Below are positions 56,764 to 64,000 of a stretch of 64,000 bases of DNA, in pieces (positions within the stretch are counted from its first letter, which is position 1; each line of letters opens with the position of its first letter). Source of the DNA: Flagellimonas sediminis (GTDB taxonomy: Bacteria; Bacteroidota; Bacteroidia; Flavobacteriales; Flavobacteriaceae); the NCBI RefSeq assembly GCF_010500845.1, contig NZ_JAAAMI010000001.1, forward strand, positions 186,001 through 250,000, in the 5' to 3' direction. Position numbers and translations under genes: made by a program. The notes beneath the pieces are model-generated. The model saw only the letters and a program-made list of their open reading frames with translations. It had not been told where the DNA came from and searched no databases.

Positions 56764-57723
56764 ATGCCGCAAGTCGCTTCCAATTATAAACCGCCCTTGT
56801 TTTTCCGAAATGGTCATTTGGCCACCATTTATTCGGGAATCATCCGATCCGTAAATGGTGTCGTGCAAAAAAGGGAGCGGTTGATCCTTTCCGATGGGGA
56901 TTTTTTGGATCTGGACTGGAGCGAAGCCACGCAATCGACCCAAAAACTGGCCATCCTGCTACACGGATTGGAAGGTGACGGACAACGACCCTACATTACA
57001 GGCAGCGCCAAAATCCTCAACCAAAATGGATACGACACCTGTGCAGTCAATTATCGAGGCTGTAGTGGCGAGCCCAATAAAATGTACCGATCCTACCATT
57101 CCGGGGCAACGGAGGATTTAATCGAAGTGATCGATCACATTCTCAATACAAGAAACTACAGCGAAATCTATTTAAAAGGTTTCAGTTTGGGCGGAAACTT
57201 ATTACTGAAATATTTGGGAGAAGGCAACCACGTGCCCAAGGAAATGAAGGGAGCCGTAGCGGTATCCGTCCCCTGTAGCCTGCACAATTCCTGCAAACAA
57301 TTGCTCAGTGCCAAAAATGTGCTGTATGCCCAACGTTTCAAAAAAAACCTGTTGGACAAGCTTAGGCAAAAACAACAATTGTTTCCGGAGCACATCACCA
57401 ATGCCGACATCAAAAGAATAAAGACCCTAAAGGATTTTGATGATATCTATACCAGTCGGGCCCATCATTTTAAGGATGCCTTGGACTATTATGAACAATG
57501 CAGTTCGCTTCAATTTTTACCGGACATCGCTGTACCAAGTTTGATCATCAACGCCAAGGATGATTCCTTCCTAGGCCTGGAATGTTATCCTTTTAAAGAA
57601 GTGGAAAACAATCCCAATCTCTATTTGGAAACACCTACTTATGGGGGACATGTGGGTTTCTGGGGGAAAAACAACATTACCTATTCCGAAAAACGGGCCT
57701 TGGATTTCTTTGAGTCCATCTGA
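56764..57723 (+). CDS. YheT-like alpha/beta hydrolase
   Basis: 319 residues. 'LLHGLEGDGQRPYITGSAKILNQNGYDTCAVNYRGCSGEPN' (about 62-101), the nucleophile elbow 'KGFSLGGNLLLKYLGEG' (about 139-155), and late Asp/His in 'INAKDDSF' and 'GGHVGFWG' form the YheT/ABHD1-3 pattern. Cytosolic or membrane-associated esterase of unknown substrate. It is cotranscribed with the NMO-like gene. Confidence 0.9.
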   Translation: MPQVASNYKPPLFFRNGHLATIYSGIIRSVNGVVQKRERLILSDGDFLDLDWSEATQSTQKLAILLHGLEGDGQRPYITGSAKILNQNGYDTCAVNYRGCSGEPNKMYRSYHSGATEDLIEVIDHILNTRNYSEIYLKGFSLGGNLLLKYLGEGNHVPKEMKGAVAVSVPCSLHNSCKQLLSAKNVLYAQRFKKNLLDKLRQKQQLFPEHITNADIKRIKTLKDFDDIYTSRAHHFKDALDYYEQCSSLQFLPDIAVPSLIINAKDDSFLGLECYPFKEVENNPNLYLETPTYGGHVGFWGKNNITYSEKRALDFFESI

Positions 57724-57830
57724 AATACACTTCCTGTGTTATTCTAAACAAAAAACTGCCCAAATATTAGTCCTTAATTGCCTATCTTAGTAGCTACATT
57801 TTACACAAACAAACATCAATTGAGCAAATA

Positions 57831-58310
57831 ATGAAAAAAGTAGTTCTATTCTTGGCCTTGGGAGCCATGATTGCAAGTTGCGGCGGAAAAAAGGAAGAAA
57901 AGAAAGATGGTTTTGAAGTAAGCAGGACCAAAACGGAAGATAAAAAGGCTGAAACAAGTCAGGAAGTACCTGTAGACTTGAGCAATAAGGGAGTTGGCCC
58001 CATCAAGAGCGTAGAATTTGGTGATGAAATAGACCAAGCCATGGCCGACAGGGGAAAAGGAAAATTCGAGTCCATCTGTGTGGCTTGCCATATGATCGAT
58101 CAACGCATGATCGGTCCAGCACTTAAAGGTGTATATGACAGAAGAAGCCCTGAATGGGTCATGAACATGATCTTGAATCCTGATGGTATGTTGAAGGAAG
58201 ATCCTATTGCCAAGGCTTTGCTGAAAGAATACAACAATGCGATCATGCTCAACCAAAACCTTACCGAGGATGAAGCAAGGGACGTTGCCGAATACTTGAG
58301 AACGTTCTAG
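57831..58310 (+). CDS. Cytochrome c lipoprotein
   Basis: 159 residues with signal peptide and lipobox (MIASC, Cys17), a charged linker (Lys/Glu/Thr-rich, about 18-60) and one class I cytochrome c domain with the heme site Cys83-x-x-Cys86-His87 in 'CVACHM'. Candidate Met ligands lie in 'VMNMILNPDGM' (about 118-128). It should carry electrons on the periplasmic face. Monocistronic; a terminator follows. Confidence 0.9.
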   Translation: MKKVVLFLALGAMIASCGGKKEEKKDGFEVSRTKTEDKKAETSQEVPVDLSNKGVGPIKSVEFGDEIDQAMADRGKGKFESICVACHMIDQRMIGPALKGVYDRRSPEWVMNMILNPDGMLKEDPIAKALLKEYNNAIMLNQNLTEDEARDVAEYLRTF

Positions 58311-58330
58311 TAACCGACCTATATTATTGG

Positions 58331-58369
58331 AATGCTGTTGTTTAATTGCTTAAGCGACAGCATTTTTTT
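58331..58369 (+). terminator. Intrinsic terminator after the cytochrome c gene
   Basis: Stem AATGCTGT / ACAGCATT with an 18-base loop that can extend the stem by two or three pairs, followed by seven T. Confidence 0.8.
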
Positions 58370-58392
58370 ATTTTAGGGTAAATACAAAAGCC

Positions 58393-59100
58393 ATGAAAAA
58401 AGTACTTTTTACCCTTTTGGGTTTGCTATGTTTACCCGCGATCCATGCCCAAAGCATACAGGGAGCTTGGACCACCACTCAATCCGATAGCAATGGAATT
58501 GAAATAGAACACGTTCTCATTTTTGCAGGGGATTATTTTTCCGAAGGCATCTTTGAGAAATACACGGGAAAATTTTTAGGCACCAAAGGAGGGGGCTTCA
58601 AATCCAACGACGATGCACTGGACCTCCATTACGAATACTCCACGACTGATCCAGAATCCGTCGGAACGACTGATTCTGTTGCCTTCAAAATAAACGGTGA
58701 AGCACTTGAACTGGGCGAATGGACTTGGAAACGATTGGACGATGGCACCCCAGGGGATTTACATGGCGCTTGGCTCATTTCCGGCAGAAAACGGGATGGA
58801 GAAATCGTGAAACGCGATACTTCCGGTCCGAGAAAAACCATGAAAATCCTATCCGGCACCCGCTTTCAATGGATTGCCTACAATACCGAGACCAAACAAT
58901 TCATGGGCACCGGGGGCGGTACCTACACGACCCTAGATGGAAAATACACGGAAAACATTGGTTTTTTCTCTAGGGACGATTCGCGGGTAGGGGCAAGTTT
59001 ACAGTTTGATTATGAGCTACAAGATGGGGATTGGCATCATTCCGGACTGAGCAGCAAAGGCGATACCATTTATGAAGTGTGGAGCCTTAGAAATCCTTGA
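58393..59100 (+). CDS. Secreted protein with an internal domain duplication
   Basis: 235 residues with signal peptide (cut near IHAQS). Two related lipocalin-like halves are visible: 'GAWTTTQ...ILIFAGDYF...YTGKFLGTKGGGF...LDLHYEY' (about 23-85) and 'GAWLISG...MKILSGTRFQW...TKQFMGTGGGTY...LQFDYEL' (about 120-215). Flavobacterial homologues are simply called membrane or secreted protein. The function is unknown; a small-molecule-binding lipocalin-like role is a guess. Confidence 0.75.
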   Translation: MKKVLFTLLGLLCLPAIHAQSIQGAWTTTQSDSNGIEIEHVLIFAGDYFSEGIFEKYTGKFLGTKGGGFKSNDDALDLHYEYSTTDPESVGTTDSVAFKINGEALELGEWTWKRLDDGTPGDLHGAWLISGRKRDGEIVKRDTSGPRKTMKILSGTRFQWIAYNTETKQFMGTGGGTYTTLDGKYTENIGFFSRDDSRVGASLQFDYELQDGDWHHSGLSSKGDTIYEVWSLRNP

Positions 59101-59194
59101 TCACGAGTTTGTCCATTTATTAACAGGGGGATTTACGGGTTAAAAATCAATTTTTTAGTACTTTTCTGAAACATTAACCATTAATTTCCGTACA

Positions 59195-59614
59195 ATGAAA
59201 ACCTCAATTATCATTGCCTTTATGGCCATGGTACTGGCAGACTCCTGCAATAGGTCTGTATCGAGTGCCGATAAGCTTTATGGCACCACTTGGGAACTGG
59301 AATACATTTCGGGGCCCCGCATTGCCTTTGAAGGCCTGTTCCCTGAAAAAAAACCTCAGATTACCTTTGATCAGGAAACCCAAAAAGTTTCCGGCACCGA
59401 TAGTTGTAATGGCTATTCCGCTGATTATGTGATTGAAGAAAACGCTATTTCCTTTGGGGAACCCGGCCCTACCACCATGATGTTCTGTGGAGGCAGCGAG
59501 CGACAGTTCCTTCAAATGATGCAAAAAATAGATGGGTTTTCGTTTGAGGATGGCAAGCTCCAACTTTTATTGGGTGACATTCCCATGATGCGATTCAAAA
59601 AAGTGAAGTCATGA
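59195..59614 (+). CDS. META domain lipoprotein (HslJ-like)
   Basis: 139 residues with a lipobox-like end to the signal peptide (VLADSC, Cys18) and one META domain: 'LYGTTWELEYISGP' (about 28-41), 'PQITFDQETQKVSGTDSCNGYSADY' and 'EPGPTTMMFCGGSERQFLQMMQKIDGF'. HslJ-type proteins are heat- or novobiocin-linked envelope proteins in E. coli. Its stop overlaps the next gene's ATG (ATGA). Confidence 0.85.
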   Translation: MKTSIIIAFMAMVLADSCNRSVSSADKLYGTTWELEYISGPRIAFEGLFPEKKPQITFDQETQKVSGTDSCNGYSADYVIEENAISFGEPGPTTMMFCGGSERQFLQMMQKIDGFSFEDGKLQLLLGDIPMMRFKKVKS

Positions 59615-60420
59615 AAAAGATCCTTTTTGCCATTTTAGCATTGGTTTGCTTCTCCCATTGTGTGGAAAAGAAAAAAGAAGCACCTAAAATGGAACCTGCC
59701 GCAGAAGAAACGTTAGATTCCGCAACAGTGCGAAAAATGGAACCCACAGCCATGGACATCGATGGCAGTTATTTTAAGGCCACGGGCACCGAGCCTTTTT
59801 GGGGCCTAAAGATCTATGACAACAAGGTGGAACTCAAAACCATGGTGGACACCATCGTTACGCCACCATCCCCTCCCATCTTGGCGCAGGATGCCAACAT
59901 TAAAATGTTCCGGATCCAGACCGAGGCCACTCATATGGACATCATCATAGCCCACAAGGAATGCACCAATGCCATGTCTGGCGAAGTGTCTCCCTACACG
60001 GTGACCATCTCCTATAAATCTACAGGGTCGGATGAGAGTCAGGCATTGGAAGGCTGCGGCACCTATGTTACCGATTATAGGCTGCACGATATTTGGGTGT
60101 TGGAAGCAATGAAGGGGGCCAAGGTGTCCAAAGCCGATTTCAATGGACAGGAGGTGCCCAACATGGAAATTAACATCAACAATAACCGCTTTTCTGGATT
60201 TTCTGGATGCAACCGCATGACCGGCAGCCTTTTTTATGAAAAGGACCTGCTGCGTTTTTCCCAAGTGGCCTCAACCCGAATGGCCTGCCCCAATATGGAA
60301 AAGGAATCTGAATTTTTGACCGCCCTGCAAGCCAGTACCCAATACAAGGTGGAGAACAACAGACTATACCTTTCCAATGGTTCCGAGGAACATCTGCTCA
60401 CCTTCAAAAAAATAGACTAA
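59611..60420 (+). CDS. Lipoprotein with COG3650-like and META domains
   Basis: 269 residues, lipobox (CFSHC, Cys17). The first half carries 'FKATGTEPFWGLKIYDNKVEL' (about 54-74), the COG3650/YliI-like strand pattern, with a Cys pair. The second half is a META domain ('GFSGCNRMTGSLFYEKDLLRFSQVASTRMACPNMEKESEFL', about 195-235). Coupled to the preceding META gene and 2 bp from the next, so three genes form one unit. Confidence 0.85.
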   Translation: MKKILFAILALVCFSHCVEKKKEAPKMEPAAEETLDSATVRKMEPTAMDIDGSYFKATGTEPFWGLKIYDNKVELKTMVDTIVTPPSPPILAQDANIKMFRIQTEATHMDIIIAHKECTNAMSGEVSPYTVTISYKSTGSDESQALEGCGTYVTDYRLHDIWVLEAMKGAKVSKADFNGQEVPNMEININNNRFSGFSGCNRMTGSLFYEKDLLRFSQVASTRMACPNMEKESEFLTALQASTQYKVENNRLYLSNGSEEHLLTFKKID

Positions 60421-60422
60421 TC

Positions 60423-60893
60423 ATGAAAAAAATAGTTGTTACATCCCTAATCCTGCTTCTTGTGTTTGCTTGCAAGACCAAGGAGACTAAAGAAGTGGAC
60501 AGTGAAGAACCGGAAGCTGTGGCCCCTCCCCAACCGGTTCCTGCCTTGGAAGTTGGTTGTTATACCTATGAAGCGAACGGCAACAAAGTGGTTCTGGAAA
60601 TTACCCACATCAATGAAACAGTGCTGGGCAACCTCAGTTATGCCCTTTCGGAAAAAGATGCCAATGCGGGGACCTTTGCCGGTGAGTTGTTGGACAGTGT
60701 GCTTATTGGCAAATACACCTTTATGTCCGAAGGGACCCAAGGCAATACCCGCGAGGTGGCCTTTTTGTTTAAGGATGGCCAATTGATCGAGGGATATGGC
60801 GAGCTGGACGAAACAGGCACGGCCTTTAAGGACAAAAGCGCGCTGAGTTTTAGCTCTTCCATGCCGTTGTCCAAAACGGAATGTGAACCTTGA
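60423..60893 (+). CDS. Small lipoprotein of unknown function
   Basis: 156 residues with signal peptide and lipobox (LVFAC, Cys17), a Pro/Glu-rich linker and a compact beta domain with 'GCYTYEANGNKVVLEIT' and 'YGELDETGTAFKDKSALSF'. No family is recognised. It closes the META unit. Confidence 0.72.
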   Translation: MKKIVVTSLILLLVFACKTKETKEVDSEEPEAVAPPQPVPALEVGCYTYEANGNKVVLEITHINETVLGNLSYALSEKDANAGTFAGELLDSVLIGKYTFMSEGTQGNTREVAFLFKDGQLIEGYGELDETGTAFKDKSALSFSSSMPLSKTECEP

Positions 60894-60981
60894 TTGAATT
60901 GTATTGTAGGTTAGAAAAAGATCAAATACATTGATTGTATACTATATTGGGTGTATAGAGATGTATTTTACGTTTCTAAAA

Positions 60982-61000
60982 ACAAGTTGGCAACAAGCAC
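60982..61000. other. GTTGGC-type boundary motif
   Basis: 'GTTGGCAACAAGC' in a 203-bp gap where GC content falls. Related strings recur at 62342-62354 (GTTAGCAACAATG) and 63934-63946 (GTTGGAGCAAGC), bounding the two low-GC units. Cassette-end function is speculative. Confidence 0.35.
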
Positions 61001-61096
61001 GAAAACGAAACCCTGAATTCAATAACTTAACGCAACAAATCTTAAATAATAAATTTGTGGCGATAAAGTAGCTTTATGTTTATTATTTATTTAAAA

Positions 61097-61726
61097 CTAA
61101 CTAATCATACTGGAAAACTCTTCTATTGGCAATCTAACTTTTTTCAGATTGGCTAAATAATCATTTTCCTCATCATGATATCCTATGGACAGGATAACAA
61201 CACTTTTAAGATTCCTCTGCTTTAAATCTAACAATTCATCAAATTTATTAGCATCGAAGCCTTCCATTGGAGTAGCATCAATTTTTAAAGTTGCTGCAGC
61301 AATTAGCCCAGTTCCTAATCCAATATACGCTTGTTTAGCCGCCCAAATAAAATTGTCATTATCATTTTGTGATAGAAGATAGTTACTTATAGAATTTTTA
61401 AATTCGGCTAGATCTTCGATAGGTGTACCTCTTTCTTTACTTATTAATTCAATATAAGCATCTATATCTTCCTTTCTTATAGACGCAAATGCAGCAAATA
61501 CCAATAGATGGGAAGCTTCAGCTATTTGAGAATTGAATGAACCTTCGCCCAACTCTTTTTTTAAGCTTGGATTATCCACAACTATAAGGCGATAAGGTTG
61601 AATTCCAACTGATGATGCAGATAGATTTATTGCTTCTATTATTTTCTCTAAATCTTCAGCTGCTACTTTCTTGTTACTAAATTTTTTTGTAGCGTACCGC
61701 CATTTTAAATCTTCAATTAGTTTCAT
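61097..61726 (-). CDS. Nitroreductase-family NAD(P)H oxidoreductase
   Basis: 209 residues with the NfsB/NfnB fold: 'RYATKKFSNKKV' (about 10-21), 'INLSASSVGIQPYRLIVV' (about 33-50), and 'AYIGLGTGLIAAATLKIDATPMEGFD' (about 137-162). An FMN enzyme that reduces nitroaromatics or quinones. It is divergent from an HxlR regulator across a 107-bp region with two dyads. Base composition is clearly more AT-rich than the META genes beside it, suggesting transfer. Confidence 0.9.
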   Translation of the reverse strand: MKLIEDLKWRYATKKFSNKKVAAEDLEKIIEAINLSASSVGIQPYRLIVVDNPSLKKELGEGSFNSQIAEASHLLVFAAFASIRKEDIDAYIELISKERGTPIEDLAEFKNSISNYLLSQNDNDNFIWAAKQAYIGLGTGLIAAATLKIDATPMEGFDANKFDELLDLKQRNLKSVVILSIGYHDEENDYLANLKKVRLPIEEFSSMIS

Positions 61727-61770
61727 GTATAATACATTTTTAAATTATCGAGCAAAAATATCGCATCATT

Positions 61771-61785
61771 GTTACTTTTTGTAAC
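61771..61785. promoter_or_regulatory. HxlR operator-like dyad 1 (GTTAC-N5-GTAAC)
   Basis: Arms GTTAC and GTAAC separated by five T, in the shared promoter region of the nitroreductase and hxlR-like genes. Confidence 0.6.
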
Positions 61786-61804
61786 TTAGCGTCAAAATGT
61801 AATA

Positions 61805-61820
61805 GTTACATCTGAGTAAC
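61805..61820. promoter_or_regulatory. HxlR operator-like dyad 2 (GTTAC-N6-GTAAC)
   Basis: Same arms as dyad 1 with a 6-bp spacer, 34 bp further on and 14 bp before the regulator ATG. Two copies in one divergent promoter support a dimeric regulator site. Confidence 0.6.
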
Positions 61821-61833
61821 TAGGCATATTATA

Positions 61834-62190
61834 ATGGAAATGGAGAAAGAAATAGAACCAATAAAAGAATGTAGCCAAGCCATCTTGGCTATTCACGATG
61901 TAATGGATCTGTTAAGCGGCAAGTGGAAAGTGTCAATTATTGCCTGCCTTTGTTATCAAAAAATGCGTTATTCTGAACTATTACGAGAAGTCAAGGGAAT
62001 TTCTGGTAGAATGTTGAGTCGAGAACTGAAAGAATTAGAGATCAATCATCTAATCACAAGAACGGTTTTAGACACTCAACCCGTAACTGTGGAATATGAA
62101 ATAACGGAATACGGCTCAACCCTCAAGAATTTGACCAGTACAATGGCCGAATGGGGTATGACCCATAGAAGAAAGATAATTGGCAAATAG
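61834..62190 (+). CDS. HxlR/DUF24-family regulator
   Basis: 118 residues, one winged-helix HxlR domain: 'MDLLSGKWKVSIIACLC' (about 24-40), 'MRYSELLREVKGISGRMLSRELKELEINHLITRTV' (about 45-79). Cys13 lies where YodB/HypR-type members have their redox-sensing Cys. In Bacillus, YodB and HypR control nitroreductases in response to quinones or disulfide stress; the divergent nitroreductase here fits that model. The twin GTTAC/GTAAC dyads are its likely sites. Confidence 0.9.
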   Translation: MEMEKEIEPIKECSQAILAIHDVMDLLSGKWKVSIIACLCYQKMRYSELLREVKGISGRMLSRELKELEINHLITRTVLDTQPVTVEYEITEYGSTLKNLTSTMAEWGMTHRRKIIGK

Positions 62191-62415
62191 AGATAACAAC
62201 TGAAAGTATGCGCTACCGCCAACAACGGTTCACTGCTAACAACGGGGAGTCGGGTAAATGTCCATTTTAAACATTATTTATGAATACGATGAACAAGAAA
62301 AATACGCGTTCCTACTCCAGCAACTTGTGGTAACAAAGACCGTTAGCAACAATGAAAACCAAACTTTTTACCACTGGATAATTTAAGAAAATTGAAATTT
62401 CCTCAACTTGCGATA
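62191..62415. other. Intergenic region with attC-like inverted motifs
   Basis: Holds 'GCCAACAACGG' and 'GCTAACAACGGGG' (from 62236) and, about 100 bp later, 'CCGTTAGC' (62340-62347), with inner GGAGT/ACTCC. The GCTAAC...GTTAGC ends could fold back on each other. The 7-base R boxes of canonical attC are not matched. No gene is seen. Confidence 0.4.
62367..62381. promoter_or_regulatory. Crp-like operator, imperfect copy
   Basis: 'TTTACCACTGGATAA' resembles the perfect dyad at 62991-63006 (TTTACCA-TT-TGGTAAA) with one base less spacing and two changes in the right arm. It lies 35 bp before the Crp-like ATG, placed for autoregulation. Confidence 0.4.
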
Positions 62416-62982
62416 ATGAAAGAATTATTAGAATATATTTTCCAATTTGGAAATCTGAATTCGCAACAGATTAATCTGATTAAAAATAAAGTAACTCAAG
62501 TAGAACTTAGAAAAGACGCCTATTTTTCAGAAGCAGGTAAAATACCGAATCAAGTTGCATTTGTGGTGGAAGGTGTTTTTAGAGGTTGTTACTATAACAA
62601 TAAAGGCGAAGAAATAACTCGCTGTTTTATTCAGGAAAATAGCATTATGTGCGATTATGTGAATTTTGAAGCGAATGCTGTTTCTTCCGAATACTTACAG
62701 TCGTGTACCGATAGTAAGCTGATTGTTTTTTCACGGCAAACCTGGGAAGAACTTTCACAAATTATGGTGAGCTGGGACGCTATTAAAAGTAAGATGGTTC
62801 AGATTTGTATGTACCAAAAATCCAGAAAAAATCCAGTAATTTCTCAAGATGCTACCACACGCTATTTGGAGTTTATCGAAAATCACCCCGCACTGGTTAA
62901 TCGTATTCCTTTGGCATCTATATCTTCTTACCTAGGTGTAACTCCACAGTCGCTAAGCCGAATTCGGAAAAATATAAGCTAA
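62416..62982 (+). CDS. Crp/Fnr-family regulator
   Basis: The ATG at 62416 gives 188 residues; the TTG at 62392 is less likely. A cyclic-nucleotide-binding-like barrel (about 15-120, 'YFSEAGKIPNQVAFVVEGVFRGCYYN') is followed by a short C-terminal helix-turn-helix ('PLASISSYLGVTPQSLSRIRKN', about 166-187). There is no Fnr Cys set and the cAMP-contact Arg is not obvious, so the ligand is unknown. Flavobacterial members of this kind often control a neighbouring enzyme gene, here the SDR. Low GC. Confidence 0.9.
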   Translation: MKELLEYIFQFGNLNSQQINLIKNKVTQVELRKDAYFSEAGKIPNQVAFVVEGVFRGCYYNNKGEEITRCFIQENSIMCDYVNFEANAVSSEYLQSCTDSKLIVFSRQTWEELSQIMVSWDAIKSKMVQICMYQKSRKNPVISQDATTRYLEFIENHPALVNRIPLASISSYLGVTPQSLSRIRKNIS

Positions 62983-62990
62983 AAACGCTT

Positions 62991-63006
62991 TTTACCATTT
63001 GGTAAA
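62991..63006. promoter_or_regulatory. Crp-like operator, perfect dyad
   Basis: TTTACCA and TGGTAAA separated by TT, 8 bp after the regulator stop and 21 bp before a -7-like GAACTTTG (63028-63035) for the SDR gene, so it covers the -33 position. A related site precedes the regulator gene. Confidence 0.6.
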
Positions 63007-63059
63007 TCCATTCAATTTTAATCGATAGAACTTTGTGTCAACATTAAAAGTGAATTGAA

Positions 63060-63800
63060 ATGAAAAAAGTATTAGTTACAGGAGCCAATAAAGGTATTGG
63101 CTTTGACACAGCTAAATTATTATTACAAAAAGGCTATTATGTTTATCTTGGTAGCAGAAGTAATCAAAAAGGGTCATCGGCTGTTGATAAATTGAAAGCT
63201 GAAGGTTTAACCAAAGTCGCGTGTATTGAAATCGACGTAACAGATGACAATTCAGTCAAAACTGCTCGCGAAAAAATAGGTAAAGCAACTGGTGTTTTGG
63301 ATATTTTGATTAACAATGCAGGCATAAATGGAGGAAGTGATCCTTATACAGCTTTAGAAGCTCAACCAGAAGAATTTAAAGCAGCATTTGATGTCAACGT
63401 AATTGGGACATCAAGAGTTACTAAAGCATTTATTGATTTGCTTAAAAATTCGGAAGAACCCAGAATCGTAAATTTAAGTACCAGTGTGGGGTCCCTAAGT
63501 TTACAAAGTGACCCAAACTGGCCAGCTTACAAGTATGCGAAATATGCCGTTTATGCAGCTTCTAAAGCCGCTTTAAATATGTACACCATCCATTTAGCTT
63601 ACGAACTTCGGGATACAAACTTTAAAGTAAATGCAGTTTGTCCAGGATTAACGGCTACCGATTTCACGTTTGGAAATGGCGGAGAAGTGGAAACTGCAGC
63701 TAGAAGAGTTGTAAAATATGCAACAATTGGCCAGGACGGACCAACAGGCAAATTCTTTAGTGAAGAAACAAATCCTGAAACAGAGGAAATTGATTGGTAA
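63060..63800 (+). CDS. SDR-family oxidoreductase
   Basis: 246 residues, a classical short-chain dehydrogenase: NAD(P) site 'VTGANKGIGFDTA' (6-18), 'DILINNAGINGG' (about 81-92), Ser in 'NLSTSVGSLS' and the catalytic Tyr-x-x-x-Lys in 'YAVYAASKAAL' (about 161-171). Carbonyl-reductase-like (SDR1C/CBR1 resemblance). It probably reduces a small ketone or quinone with NADPH. It is controlled, by inference, through the dyad at 62991-63006. Low GC like its regulator. Confidence 0.92.
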   Translation: MKKVLVTGANKGIGFDTAKLLLQKGYYVYLGSRSNQKGSSAVDKLKAEGLTKVACIEIDVTDDNSVKTAREKIGKATGVLDILINNAGINGGSDPYTALEAQPEEFKAAFDVNVIGTSRVTKAFIDLLKNSEEPRIVNLSTSVGSLSLQSDPNWPAYKYAKYAVYAASKAALNMYTIHLAYELRDTNFKVNAVCPGLTATDFTFGNGGEVETAARRVVKYATIGQDGPTGKFFSEETNPETEEIDW

Positions 63801-63839
63801 TAAAGAGAGCGAACAGCTAATAATGTATATAAAAAAATA

Positions 63840-63885
63840 GCAGAAAAGAGCTAATCATTGATTTGTTCCTTTTCTGCATTTTTTT
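63840..63885 (+). terminator. Intrinsic terminator after the SDR gene
   Basis: Stem GCAGAAAAG (63840-63848) / CTTTTCTGC (63869-63877) with a 20-base loop, followed by an A and a run of seven to eight T. Confidence 0.8.
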
Positions 63886-63929
63886 GAATCGAAAATAAGC
63901 GCCTACAAATCTGCTAATTTTCATATACG

Positions 63930-63950
63930 AAACGTTGGAGCAAGCTGAAA
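63930..63950. other. GTTGGAG-type boundary motif
   Basis: 'ACGTTGGAGCAAGCTG' follows the terminator of the SDR unit and resembles the motif strings at 60986 and 62342. Beyond it the window ends without another gene. Confidence 0.3.
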
Positions 63951-64000
63951 ATCCTTATCCTAACAATTACATTCAACTCTATTTATTTTTTAAATGGTTG

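Noticed and set aside
62236..62347. Canonical integron attC site
   Set aside because: The outer boxes do not fit RYYYAAC and GTTRRRY and the L'-R' spacing is too long; kept only as attC-like.

Overview
The window comes from a member of the Bacteroidota, most probably a marine Flavobacteriaceae of the Muricauda/Flagellimonas type. The evidence is four TonB-dependent receptors (one partial), many signal-peptide and lipobox proteins, DUF5689, DUF3108 and SYLF proteins, the ileS-traR/dksA-lspA order, starts without Shine-Dalgarno sequences, and several promoters with the Bacteroidota -7 element TAnnTTTG. The genus is an inference. I see no rRNA, tRNA, CRISPR array, transposase or prophage.

Layout. 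1-7.8 kb: the end of a TonB receptor, a DUF1801 protein, a run of secreted hydrolases (M20 amidohydrolase, metallophosphoesterase, M28 peptidase), a 444-bp gap with two palindromic repeat elements, an ArsR/SdpR-like repressor with its SdpI-like partner and a clear operator, and two small proteins. 7.9-15.7 kb: formate-tetrahydrofolate ligase, glycyl-tRNA synthetase, a coiled-coil membrane protein, ComF, an Ig-like lipoprotein, a nitrilase and an ankyrin protein. 15.8-21.5 kb: katG, a SYLF protein, small envelope proteins, and a zincin-type metalloprotease lipoprotein split by a one-base frameshift in an A8 tract. 21.7-30.8 kb: a DUF5689/lamin-tail lipoprotein, a TonB receptor and a divergent secreted endonuclease/phosphatase that look like one uptake locus, followed by a second large TonB receptor.

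30.8-46.1 kb is mostly minus strand and housekeeping: pgi, an M23 peptidase, a tryptophan 2,3-dioxygenase-family protein and a DUF3108 protein in one tight operon; an apparent small-RNA gene; a patatin/BamA-like autotransporter with uvrC; 5-formyl-THF cyclo-ligase behind a 29-residue membrane micro-ORF; and lspA, a DUF4097-like protein, a TraR/DksA protein and ileS. 46.2-57.8 kb: a helical lipoprotein, a heme-type TonB receptor behind recO, gdhA, a Cys/Met PLP enzyme, an RsiV-like lipoprotein, DinB, an ArsC-like protein with an EamA transporter, a thioesterase, a nitronate monooxygenase-like protein and a YheT-like hydrolase. 57.8-60.9 kb: a lipoprotein cytochrome c and a row of four small envelope proteins, two with META domains.

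60.9-64.0 kb looks accessory. It is visibly more AT-rich and holds two regulator-plus-oxidoreductase units (HxlR with a nitroreductase, Crp-like with an SDR). Each has operator-like inverted repeats at its promoters. The units are separated and bounded by related GTTRG-type motifs, which suggests cassette-like acquisition.

The most interesting unexplained items are the ~100-nt small-RNA candidate at 35.6-35.7 kb, the A8 frameshift in the metalloprotease, the two cassette-like units with their boundary motifs, and the 22-bp-phased direct repeat upstream of the micro-ORF.
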